From positions 1 through 38,802 of the forward strand of contig CAKPDM010000013.1 in assembly GCA_934148995.1 (NCBI GenBank): 38,802 nucleotides of DNA, written 5' to 3'. The notes below the pieces were generated by a model that was given only the letters and a program-made list of their open reading frames with translations, was not told where the DNA came from and searched no databases. Made by a program: the position numbers and the translations under genes. The stretch is from an uncultured Bacilli bacterium. Its GTDB lineage: Bacteria > Bacillota_I > Bacilli_A > RF39 > UBA660. Positions within the stretch are counted from its first letter, which is position 1; each line of letters starts with the position of its first letter. This document shows, one piece after another, positions 32,471-38,802 of this stretch.

Positions 32471-32537
32471 TATGCAAATTCATTTGCTACATACATATTA
32501 GCATAATACTAACTTATTAACAAGTAATTTTACTACG
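32444..32537. repeat. Direct repeat B (antisense promoter region)
   Basis: Second copy of 32061-32154; 60 identical bases, then a diverged block, then a conserved end. Confidence 0.85.
32495..32523 (-). promoter_or_regulatory. Antisense promoter B
   Basis: On the minus strand -35 TTGTTA (32523-32518), 17-bp spacer, extended -10 TGC-TAATAT (32500-32495), as in promoter A. Confidence 0.65.
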
Positions 32538-32706
32538 AGAAATACTATAACTTTTTTCTTTATCATTTTAAAATATATTACGAAAGAAAGTAATATCACA
32601 TTTTTCCAGCAATTTTAACACTACATTATCACAAAATTCCAGTACTTTTAAATGCTTATTTTCACAATTTTCAATTACGTTACTATTTCTAACATATTTT
32701 GTATAT

Positions 32707-32739
32707 AATTAAAAGACACTCTTCATAAAATAGAGTGCC
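32707..32739 (-). terminator. Terminator of the rplU-obgE operon (hairpin copy 4)
   Basis: GACACTCT (32715-32722) pairs with AGAGTGCC (32732-32739). On the minus strand it lies 13 bp after the obgE stop and is followed by TTTTAATT. It is the same hairpin family used in the peptide units. From 32540 to 32706 I see no gene. Confidence 0.65.
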
Positions 32740-32752
32740 AAATAAAATTTAA

Positions 32753-34021
32753 CTAGTTATTTTTAAATTCGAAATAGAAGTCTAGTATTCTGACCATATC
32801 ACCATCTTGAGCGCCCATTTCTTCTAGCTTCTCATCGATTCCCATTTTTCTTAATTTCTTAGCAAAGCGTAACATTCCTTCCTCAGTACTAAATTTAGTC
32901 ATTTTGAATAGTTTTTCTACTTCTTCACCTTTTATAACGAAACAGTCATCTTCTTTTTCAATCGTGAATGGTTCTTCTTCTTTAAATTTATATAAAACGT
33001 AATCTTCATAATCCTCGTTTTCATATAAATCGACTTCTCTATTTTTAGATACTATTTCTTCTAAGTAATCAACTACTTCTTGAAGACCAGTCTTCTCAAA
33101 AGCGGAGATAGCAAAAATCTTTTTATCCTTAATATTTTCTTTTAAAGTCTTTAATTTTTCTTCACTTCCTGCTACATCCATTTTATTTGCTACAACAACC
33201 ATATCTTTTGCCATTAATTTTTCATTAAAAGCTTTTAATTCATTATTGATTAATTGGTAGTCATTAAGCGGATCTTCACGAGACATATCTAAAACATGAA
33301 GTAAAACTTTAGTTCTTTCAATATGTTTTAAAAATCTATCACCTAAGCCGTCACCTTTACTAGCTCCTTCAATTAGTCCTGGTAAATCTGCCATAACAAA
33401 AGTATCACCATTAGTTGCTCTTACCACTCCTAGGTGAGGATGAAGAGTTGTAAATGGATAATCAGCTATTTTAGGTTTTGCTTTTGAAACACTAGAAATT
33501 ATAGTACTTTTTCCAACGCTAGGAAAACCAACTAAACCAACATCAGCTAGAAGTTTTAGTTCTACTTTTATTTCACGCTCTTCACCTGGTTCACCATTTT
33601 CAGAAAAATTTGGAGCAGTGTTAGTTTGCGTTTTGAAAGCAGTGTTACCACGTCCCCCACGTCCACCATGTGCTACAACAAAAGAAGAATCTTTTCCTTT
33701 TAAGTCTGCTAAAACAAGGCCAGTATCCATATCTGTTATTACAGTGCCTTGGGGTACTTTAACAACAACTGGCTCTCTACTTTTACCATGTTGATTTTTA
33801 CCTTTACCGTTTTCTCCCTTTTCTCCTTTAATTAATTTTTGATAGCGTAAATCAAGTAAAGTGTGAAGTCCTTCGTCTACTTTAAAAATAATATCAGCAC
33901 CGTGTCCTCCATTTCCGCCATAAGGTCCACCATAAGCGATATATTTTTCTCTTCGAAAAGCAGTACAACCATCTCCACCGTTTCCTGCTATTACTTTTAA
34001 AACTACTTCATCTACAAACAT
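32753..34021 (-). CDS. obgE: GTPase ObgE/CgtA
   Basis: 422 aa with the three Obg parts: the glycine-rich Obg fold (1-155, with GGDGCTAFRREKY and GGHGADI), the G domain (G1 GFPSVGKST, G3 DLPGLIEGA, G4 NKMD, G5 ISA) and a C-terminal OCT domain ending RILDFYFEF. ObgE binds the 50S subunit and takes part in late ribosome assembly and stress signalling. It is last in the rplU-prp-rpmA-obgE operon, the usual Firmicutes order. SD AAAGGTGAT. Confidence 0.97.
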   Translation of the reverse strand: MFVDEVVLKVIAGNGGDGCTAFRREKYIAYGGPYGGNGGHGADIIFKVDEGLHTLLDLRYQKLIKGEKGENGKGKNQHGKSREPVVVKVPQGTVITDMDTGLVLADLKGKDSSFVVAHGGRGGRGNTAFKTQTNTAPNFSENGEPGEEREIKVELKLLADVGLVGFPSVGKSTIISSVSKAKPKIADYPFTTLHPHLGVVRATNGDTFVMADLPGLIEGASKGDGLGDRFLKHIERTKVLLHVLDMSREDPLNDYQLINNELKAFNEKLMAKDMVVVANKMDVAGSEEKLKTLKENIKDKKIFAISAFEKTGLQEVVDYLEEIVSKNREVDLYENEDYEDYVLYKFKEEEPFTIEKEDDCFVIKGEEVEKLFKMTKFSTEEGMLRFAKKLRKMGIDEKLEEMGAQDGDMVRILDFYFEFKNN

Positions 34022-34064
34022 AGTTAATCACCTTTCTTTCTCTAAAAGAAAAAAAGCAGCTGTA

Positions 34065-34355
34065 TTACTCAGCAACTGGGTAAACAGATACTTGCTTTTT
34101 ATCTCTACCTACACGTTCAAACTTAACAATACCATCAACAGTAGTATAGATAGTATCATCATTACCACGTCTAGCGTTAACTCCTGGATAAATCTTTGTT
34201 CCTCTTTGACGATATAGAATACTTCCTGCTGTTACAAATTCTCCATCAGCAGCTTTTGCTCCTAAACGTCTTCCGATTGAATCACGTCCATTTGAAGTTG
34301 AACTTTGTCCTTTTTTATGTGCAAAGAATTGAATGTTTAACTTTAATAATTTCAC
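34065..34355 (-). CDS. rpmA: Ribosomal protein bL27 with Prp-cleaved N-terminus
   Basis: 96 aa. After an extra N-terminal peptide ending LNIQFFA comes HKKGQSSTSNGRDSIGRRLG, the true bL27 N-terminus that reaches the peptidyl transferase centre. In Firmicutes this extension is removed by the Prp protease between Ala12 and His13, and prp is encoded directly upstream here. The rest (GTKIYPGVNARRGNDDTIYT) is standard. SD GGAGG. Confidence 0.97.
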   Translation of the reverse strand: MKLLKLNIQFFAHKKGQSSTSNGRDSIGRRLGAKAADGEFVTAGSILYRQRGTKIYPGVNARRGNDDTIYTTVDGIVKFERVGRDKKQVSVYPVAE

Positions 34356-34368
34356 GTTTGTCTCCTCC

Positions 34369-34671
34369 TTACTTTATCTCAATATTATCTTTATAATTTT
34401 CTTCTAATTCCTTTAGTAAAGAAATCATATTGCAAATTAAGGTTTCTGTTATTTTGTCTTGTTTACAAACATTTATTGTTAATCCTTTTTTAGTCACTTG
34501 ATATGTCAAAGCTTCTTTATCTATTAATAAGATACCATTAATTGTAGTAGTAACAATTGAACTTGCGGCACTACAAACGATGTCTTTGCCATAATCATCA
34601 TACATAGCGTGACCTAATATTGCAATTTTTTTGTAAAATCCATTTTCTTTTTCTGTTTTAACACTAATCAT
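34369..34671 (-). CDS. prp: Ribosomal-processing cysteine protease Prp (YsxB)
   Basis: 100 aa. The active-site His21 (ILGHAMYDDYG) and Cys33 (DIVCSAASSIV) are in place. Prp removes the N-terminal extension of bL27, essential in Firmicutes with that extension. It lies between rplU and rpmA, with a 2-bp gap after rplU, the conserved position. It reads MISVKTEKENGF at the start, as expected for the beta-strand that opens the fold. Confidence 0.93.
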   Translation of the reverse strand: MISVKTEKENGFYKKIAILGHAMYDDYGKDIVCSAASSIVTTTINGILLIDKEALTYQVTKKGLTINVCKQDKITETLICNMISLLKELEENYKDNIEIK

Positions 34672-34673
34672 AA

Positions 34674-34976
34674 TTAACCATTAATTTTAGTAATTTTGAT
34701 TTTTGTATAAGGTTGACGATGTCCTTGAGTTTTACGATTACTTCTAGACTTGTTCTTATACTTAAAGATACGGATCTTCTTACTTTTTCCTTGTTTTAAA
34801 ACAGTACCTTTAACAGTAGCACCATCAAGATAAGGAGTTCCAATTTTTCCATCGATCATTAATACTTCATCGAAAGTAACTTCTTTTCCATCTTCTGCAT
34901 CTAATTTTTCAACGAAGATTTCGTCTCCTTCACTAACACGATATTGTTTTCCACCGGTTTTAATAACTGCGTACAT
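34674..34976 (-). CDS. rplU: Ribosomal protein bL21
   Basis: 100 aa: MYAVIKTGGKQYRVSEGD at the start, the FDEVLMI block and the C-terminal KNKSRSNRKTQGHRQPYTKI signature. bL21 binds 23S rRNA early in 50S assembly. It is the first gene of the operon, preceded by an L21-type leader and promoter. SD GGAGGT is 8 nt before the ATG. Confidence 0.97.
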   Translation of the reverse strand: MYAVIKTGGKQYRVSEGDEIFVEKLDAEDGKEVTFDEVLMIDGKIGTPYLDGATVKGTVLKQGKSKKIRIFKYKNKSRSNRKTQGHRQPYTKIKITKING

Positions 34977-35087
34977 TTTTTTATACCTCCTTTATTTAAC
35001 TTAAGACTCGCTCTTAAGGTACAGAGTAAACTTCTGTTTCTACCTTTTCAATGCGGTTTGAGAAAGAGGTCTCCTCTCGCTACAAAC
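34977..35087 (-). promoter_or_regulatory. bL21-type autoregulatory mRNA leader
   Basis: The about 110-nt untranslated leader has paired segments: ACTTAAGA../..TCTTAAGG around 35001-35020, CAGAAGTTTACTCTG around 35021-35036, and GAGAGGAGACCTCTTTCTC around 35062-35080. Position and hairpin content match Firmicutes L21 leaders that bind excess protein. Assignment by context and folding by eye. Confidence 0.55.
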
Positions 35088-35093
35088 AACACA

Positions 35094-35122
35094 ATTTTAC
35101 CACATGTTGCCTCACTAGTCAA
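35094..35122 (-). promoter_or_regulatory. SigA-type promoter of the rplU operon
   Basis: On the minus strand -35 TTGACT (35122-35117), 17-bp spacer, extended -10 TGG-TAAAAT (35099-35094). Confidence 0.75.
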
Positions 35123-35204
35123 ACAATTTTGAACTATTTCTATAGAAGTTTTAATTACCTTGTTTAAAACCGTAGAAAAAAATTGATATTTTCCAAAAAA
35201 ACTA

Positions 35205-35233
35205 TTGCACGTCCCCAAATTTTATGATACTAT
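35205..35233 (+). promoter_or_regulatory. Promoter of the tRNA pair
   Basis: TTGCAC (35205-35210), 17-bp spacer, extended -10 TGA-TACTAT (35228-35233), 20 bp before the first tRNA. Confidence 0.65.
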
Positions 35234-35253
35234 TAAATGGCAATGAAAGTTCT

Positions 35254-35330
35254 GGACCCTTAGCTCAGTTGGTTAGAGCATCCGGCTCATAACCGGGCGG
35301 TCGATGGTTCGAGTCCATCAGGGTCCACCA
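35254..35330 (+). tRNA. tRNA with CAT anticodon, probably tRNA-Ile2 (lysidine-modified)
   Basis: A 77-nt cloverleaf with encoded CCA. The acceptor arm is GGACCCT/AGGGTCC, D arm AGCTCAGTTGGTTAGAGC, anticodon loop CTCATAA and T loop TTCGAGT. A CAT anticodon is either Met or Ile2. The GGACC acceptor with C4-G69 and C5-G68 pairs, and the CCGG anticodon stem, resemble tRNA-Ile2 of Bacilli and mycoplasmas (C34 turned to lysidine by TilS) more than elongator Met, which usually starts GGCGG. Confidence 0.9.
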
Positions 35331-35339
35331 TTTTTATTC

Positions 35340-35423
35340 GCGGGTATGGCGGAATTGGCAGACGCGCTAGACTTAGGATCTAGTGTCATAGACGTGCAGG
35401 TTCAACTCCTGTTACCCGCACCA
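35340..35423 (+). tRNA. tRNA-Leu (TAG anticodon)
   Basis: An 84-nt class II tRNA. Acceptor GCGGGTA/TACCCGC, D arm with TGGCAGACGCG, anticodon stem CTAGA/TCTAG around loop CTTAGGA (anticodon TAG), a short variable arm, T loop TTCAACT, encoded CCA. 9 bp after the first tRNA, cotranscribed. Confidence 0.95.
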
Positions 35424-35462
35424 GTGACGAATCTGTTCGAACTATTCGAACTTTAAATATAA

Positions 35463-35490
35463 ATATCAACTCAATTTGGGTTGATTTTTT
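35463..35490 (+). terminator. Terminator of the tRNA operon
   Basis: ATCAAC pairs with GTTGAT (35465-35470, 35480-35485), then TTTTT. Confidence 0.7.
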
Positions 35491-35531
35491 CGTTATATGA
35501 AAAATCATCCTTCTAGGAAAGGATGGTGTCT

Positions 35532-35804
35532 ATGATAAATATTATCAAGCAAAAAATAACAATTGAAGAATCTTTAAGGCAAAGATTAGAGTTTATTTGT
35601 GAGTTTTCACATACTACTCCTACTTTTATCAATGGCTTTATTCATAAAGTAGATAAAACTAATCTTTCATATGTAGAACCACATAATATAATCATTAAAG
35701 GTACAACATTTCTTGCTTTTAATTATTCTAATGAGATTTATATCAAGAATTTATCTCAAAAGATTAAACTATCAGAATTAAAAGATTATTTAAAAGGTAT
35801 TTAA
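35532..35804 (+). CDS. Hypothetical protein
   Basis: 90 aa, not recognised. It opens MINIIKQKITIEESLRQRLE, has a central IIIKGTTFLAFNYSNEIYI beta-hairpin-like stretch and a basic helical end KLSELKDYLKGI. No signal peptide, TM or Cys pair. The start ATG 35532 is 8 nt after AAAGGA; an ATG at 35523 is in frame but sits on the SD. It lies between the tRNAs and the mobile-element remnant, and no terminator is evident after it. Confidence 0.5.
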   Translation: MINIIKQKITIEESLRQRLEFICEFSHTTPTFINGFIHKVDKTNLSYVEPHNIIIKGTTFLAFNYSNEIYIKNLSQKIKLSELKDYLKGI

Positions 35805-35815
35805 TTTGACAAGAA

Positions 35816-35843
35816 TTGACCTTTCTTTAAAAAGTGATAGAAT
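35816..35843 (+). promoter_or_regulatory. Promoter upstream of the recombinase remnant
   Basis: TTGACC (35816-35821), 16-bp spacer, extended -10 TGA-TAGAAT (35838-35843). A TTGACA also starts at 35806. Confidence 0.55.
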
Positions 35844-35862
35844 GTTTATCAAGAGAATTTAT

Positions 35863-35888
35863 GTCTATTTAAGGGGGGTTAAATAGAC
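35863..35888 (+). other. Hairpin with a six-G loop in the recombinase leader
   Basis: GTCTATTTAA and TTAAATAGAC form a perfect 10-bp stem around GGGGGG. It is between the promoter and the leader terminator. Function unknown; the G-run in a loop suggests an RNA contact site. Confidence 0.55.
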
Positions 35889-35923
35889 GTTTAAGAAGAT
35901 ATTTTATAATTATTTAGACTTTA

Positions 35924-35970
35924 AGAGGTGTCAGTAGTATTAAGCACTTTAATACTTTTGACGCCTTTTT
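35924..35970 (+). terminator. Leader terminator/attenuator before the recombinase remnant
   Basis: GGTGTCA (35927-35933) pairs with TGACGCC (35959-35965), and inner AGTATTAA (35936-35943) with TTAATACT (35949-35956), 2-nt internal loops, then TTTTT. It ends about 25 bp before the original ATG 35995, so it may limit expression of the downstream gene. Confidence 0.7.
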
Positions 35971-35994
35971 CTTTGAAGATTGGAGAGTGATTTA

Positions 35995-37636
35995 ATGGAA
36001 GAAAAGAAATTATGTGGTCTTTATATATGAGAGTTTCAACTGAGGATCAAGCTCGTGAAGTTTTTAGTTTACCAGAGCAAAAAGAAAGATTAGAAGCATT
36101 TTGTAAATTTAAAGGTTATACTATTGTAGATTATTATACTGCTGCCGGTATAAGTGTTAAAACTGGTAATTATAGACCTGAATTTGAAAGATTAAAGGAA
36201 GATATTAAAAATAAGAAAATAAACACAATAGTAGCCTTAAAATTAGATAGAATAACAAGAAGTATTTATGATTGGAAAAAGTTAATGACTTTTCTTGATG
36301 AAAATGGTGCATATCTTGATTGTGCTAACGATGAAATAAATACTACAAATGCCAATGGTAAAATGGTATCTCGTTTACTAAAGTCAGTATCTCAAAATGA
36401 GATTGAAAGAACAAGTGAAAGAACTAAAATAGGTTTAGCAGGTGCTATTAAAATGGGTCACATACCAAATCAGGCACCTTTAGGCTACAAACATGAAGAT
36501 AAAAAATTAGTTATTGATTATTCTACAAAAGATGTTGTAGAAAGAATATTTGACTTATATTACAATGGTAATTCCTATCAGAAGATAAGTAATATTTTAA
36601 ACGAAGAACAAGTATTAGGTAAAAATAATTGGCGAGATTTATCTATTGTTGCAATACTAGAAAATGAAATATATAAAGGTGACTTTATTCATGGTAAAAG
36701 AACTAAAAACCCTACTTACTACTCTAATGTAGTTGAACCAATTATAGATAGAGAGAAATGGGAAGAATGCCAAGTTCAAAAGAAACGAAATTCAAGAAGT
36801 TGTCAAAGAACTGTAACTTATTTATTCTTACAAAAATTATGTTGTCCTAAATGCAATAGAATTCTAGGTGGTTAAGCAACTACAAGAAGAATGGTCATAC
36901 TTACTATTACTATTATTGTAATGATTGTAAGATAACCATTAAAGAAAAAACTATTGAAGAATATTTTGATACTTTTATAGTCGAATTAGTGGAATATGAT
37001 AGTGTTGTTAATCAATTCTTCTTACCAAGAATTAAACAAAAATTTGATGAGCCAAAGGAAGAATTAAAGAAAGAAATAAAAAAACAAAATGATAGACTAG
37101 AAAGAATTAGAAAAGCATATATTTCTGGTGCATTTGATTTAGAAGAATACAATGCTGAAAAGAAAATTGTTGATGATACTATATTAAAGTTAGAAGAAGA
37201 ATTAAACGAAACTGAAAATAGTGAAGAACTTAATTATACTCCACAAGATATCTTACTTAAAAGAGATATTGATTATATCAATAGAGTTAAGTTAAAAGAT
37301 GAATATGAGAAAATGACTAAAACTTGGAAAGACTATACTCGTGAAGAAAAAGCAAACTTAATAATGACTTATGTTGATGAAATTAAACTTGGAATAATGC
37401 ACGAATATATCTATGTTGATAATGTGAATTTTAGAGAGTCAATTTGTAAACCTTGTAATGATTTAGTACAATCTGGTTATTTAGATGTTAAAACACCTAC
37501 ATTATTTGGTAATTTAGTAGGTTATTTAAGATTTAGTAATTATCTACCAGAAAATGAAATCGGACAACATATTATGAGACTCCGACAATACTATGATGTA
37601 GGTTTTGAAGAAGCAAGATTAGAATATAATTTTAAA
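35995..37636 (+). pseudogene. Large serine recombinase (SpoIVCA/TnpX-like), several lesions
   Basis: The native start is ATG 35995 with SD GGAGAG; it reads MEEKKLCGLY and then hits TGA at 36028 because of a 2-nt insertion in a TATATATG run. The next frame carries the resolvase core: MRVSTEDQAR (catalytic Ser), ALKLDRITRS, ERTSERTKIG, then the recombinase domain and zinc ribbon CCPKCNRILGG. There a TAA (about 36873) replaces the expected Lys codon and one base is lost within the next 15 nt. A third frame continues YYYYYCNDCK, the coiled coil and the C-terminal EEKANLIMTYVDEIKL part. These enzymes excise and insert conjugative or mobilisable elements. With at least three lesions it is not functional. 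Confidence 0.85.
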
Positions 37637-38722
37637 CAAACAATAGATGATTATTTCAAAAAAATTAGTGATAATTCTAAAAATGATTTGGCTTGTGAGA
37701 TTATAATTGGACTTGGAGATAAAAAATATTGGGATACCAAAGATGAAAAGTTTAAGCATAAAATGTCTAAAGTATATAAAGAACAAGTTAAAGATTTATA
37801 AACTTTGATTCCTAACTTTAAAGTAGCAAGTGCAATTATTCATTATGATGAAACTAGTCCACATATGCATATTGTTGGCGTTCCAATTAAATATAAGAGT
37901 AAAAATGGTATGTCTAAACAAGTTGGTAAATCTGATGTATTTACTAAAGCAAAGTTAATAGAACTACAAGATAAAATGAAAACTTTATGTATTGCTAGTT
38001 TTAATAGAGAATATGATTTAAATAATGTTTTAAAGACTAAACAAAAAGGTAAAAATAAAGATATAAATGTTAAAGATAAGGGAAACTATATTGAAATGCA
38101 AAAAGAATTATCTAAAAATAAAGAACGATTAGAAATAGCCAATAAAAAATCACTAGAACTAGATAATAATTCTAATGAAGTAAAAGATGTAGTTAATAAT
38201 TTAAAAACTACTTTTACTAATAAAGATAAATATGTTTTAAACAAAGATGATAAAGATAAAATAGATAAATTTCTTCAGCAAGTAGATTCAACCAATAAAG
38301 AATATAAGAAAATGCAAAAACTGTCTATTACCTTAAATGATGTAGATACTGAACTTCAAGAAAACAGGAAAAAGGTTAAAATACTAACTGAAAATAATGT
38401 TGCCTTAAATATAAAAGTTAAATCTCTTGAAAAAAAGATAGATAAACAAGAAGATGAGATTGATGATCTTAAAGAGAAAAATTTCAAACTACAAACTACT
38501 ATTAATTTCTTTGAAAATCTATTTGATAGATTAGTTAAATTTATCAAAGATAAAATGTTTGGAAAAGAAAAAGAACGAGAAGATTATTGGAATTTTTCAA
38601 AAGATTTATATACTCATAATATATTTAGTGATAAAACTATTGAATCAATTCAAGATGACTATATTTGGAATAAAGGAAATGATAATGATAAAGAAAAAGG
38701 CGATTACGAAATTGATATGTAA
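37637..38722 (+). pseudogene. MobV/Pre-type relaxase, N-terminally truncated and interrupted
   Basis: The recombinase C-terminus runs in frame into DDYFKKISDNSKNDLACEII, typical of the MobV family interior, then KEQVKDL, a TAA at 37799-37801, and NFKVASAIIHYDETSPHMHI, which holds the metal-binding HxDExxPHxH of motif III. The long C-terminal coiled coil (about 38090-38550) is also family-typical. The first about 80 residues of a normal Mob protein are missing. MobV relaxases nick oriT to start transfer of small plasmids and elements such as Tn4451 (which also has a serine recombinase, TnpX). Confidence 0.82.
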
Positions 38723-38726
38723 TCGT

Positions 38727-38752
38727 GAGTGTGTAAGAAATTCTGTGTAAAT
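38727..38752. mobile_element. Possible IS256-type terminal inverted repeat
   Basis: The sequence GAGTGTGTAAGAAATTCTGT followed by GTAAAT resembles the ends of IS256-family elements in Firmicutes. No transposase is in the window, so this is a weak call from memory of the motif. Confidence 0.3.
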
Positions 38753-38773
38753 GGAATCTAACCACGATATTTT

Positions 38774-38798
38774 GAAACCTTAATCGGTTTCTTTTTTT
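38774..38798 (+). terminator. Rho-independent terminator
   Basis: GAAACC/GGTTTC stem with a 6-nt loop, followed by seven T, about 50 bp after the relaxase remnant. Confidence 0.8.
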
Positions 38799-38802
38799 GT
38801 CA

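Larger units (their letters stand above)
32380..32488 (-). ncRNA. Predicted antisense RNA to peptide B mRNA (antitoxin candidate)
   Basis: It would start near 32488 from antisense promoter B and end after the hairpin 32414-32389, followed on minus by TTTTTATTA. About 110 nt, complementary to the 3' part of the peptide B transcript. Its 5' half is nearly identical to antisense RNA A, so cross-pairing is possible. Confidence 0.5.

Noticed and set aside
31630..32752. CRISPR array
   Set aside because: There are only two long direct repeats 383 bp apart and four hairpins at irregular spacing; no short repeat-spacer pattern and no cas genes.
35863..35874. Leader peptide gene in the six-G-loop hairpin
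   Set aside because: An ATG at 35861 gives only three codons before TAA and lacks an SD, so a regulatory leader peptide is not supported.
36012..36875. Intact serine recombinase starting at 36012
   Set aside because: The start ATG there has no SD; the SD and natural N-terminus belong to ATG 35995 in another frame, and the zinc ribbon is cut by a stop and a frameshift.
37805..38722. Independent gene starting with TTG 37805
   Set aside because: It is in the same frame as the upstream MobV sequence and simply follows a nonsense codon; there is no SD before it.
1..38802. Alternative genetic code (TGA = Trp) as in mycoplasmas
   Set aside because: TGA ends the SDR and the RsiV/PdaC-like genes at natural overlaps with the next start codon, and Trp residues in conserved motifs use TGG.

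Overview
The window is very AT-rich, uses the standard code with TGA as a stop (for example the ATGA overlap at 2957-2960), and is packed with Firmicutes-type housekeeping clusters: ireB-ruvX-DUF1292-mltG-trmR, greA with two U32 peptidase-like genes, smc, and rplU-prp-rpmA-obgE. The SMC is short (982 aa, about the length of the mycoplasmal P115 protein) and the surface proteins are TasA-like. Together this suggests an uncultured gut-type member of the Bacilli close to Mollicutes/Erysipelotrichia (an RF39-like lineage). That placement is inference; no rRNA is present.

Layout. 0.1-8.1 kb (minus): a probable single operon running from ireB down through mltG and trmR into a duplicated envelope module. 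Each half of the module pairs a two-TM protein carrying a peptidoglycan hydrolase domain (amidase or CHAP) with a single-TM, RsiV/PdaC-like protein. An SDR oxidoreductase and a PLP enzyme complete the run. 8.2-9.9 kb (plus): a small membrane protein and an Rpn-type PD-(D/E)XK nuclease with a decayed copy of its own 3' end. 9.9-13.6 kb (minus): greA, an HD dNTPase-like gene and two U32 genes matching the tRNA ho5U hydroxylase pair; with trmR they would make the tRNA wobble modification mo5U. 13.6-19.0 kb (minus): three tandem large surface proteins with TasA-like leaders and shared repeat modules. 19.3-22.1 kb: a Tyr-rich micro-protein, an M18 aminopeptidase and a D-Ala-D-Ala carboxypeptidase.

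22.1-27.7 kb is an accessory island. A four-gene defence cassette sits between the broken N- and C-terminal pieces of an AAA/DUF4143 ATPase. It holds a PstI/BsuBI-like restriction-modification pair and a two-gene CBASS (CD-NTase plus a Cap15-like two-TM beta-barrel effector). A truncated HTH-regulator tail marks one junction, and a Fic enzyme follows. 27.7-31.6 kb holds a membrane phosphoesterase with a degenerate metal motif, and smc.

31.7-32.7 kb looks empty of ordinary genes but is highly structured. Two 30-codon genes for near-identical hydrophobic peptides (plus one decayed copy) each have a strong SD, a downstream terminator, and a conserved convergent antisense promoter with an antisense terminator. 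One copy has an anti-SD that pairs perfectly with its SD. This is the layout of a type I toxin-antitoxin system (Fst/TxpA/BsrG style) and is the best candidate here for an undescribed system.

32.7-35.1 kb is the rplU-prp-rpmA-obgE operon with an L21-type leader. 35.25-35.42 kb has two tRNA genes. From 35.5 kb to the right end is the wreck of a mobile element: a large serine recombinase with several lesions, fused in frame to an N-terminally truncated MobV/Pre relaxase that also has a nonsense codon, followed by a possible IS inverted repeat.
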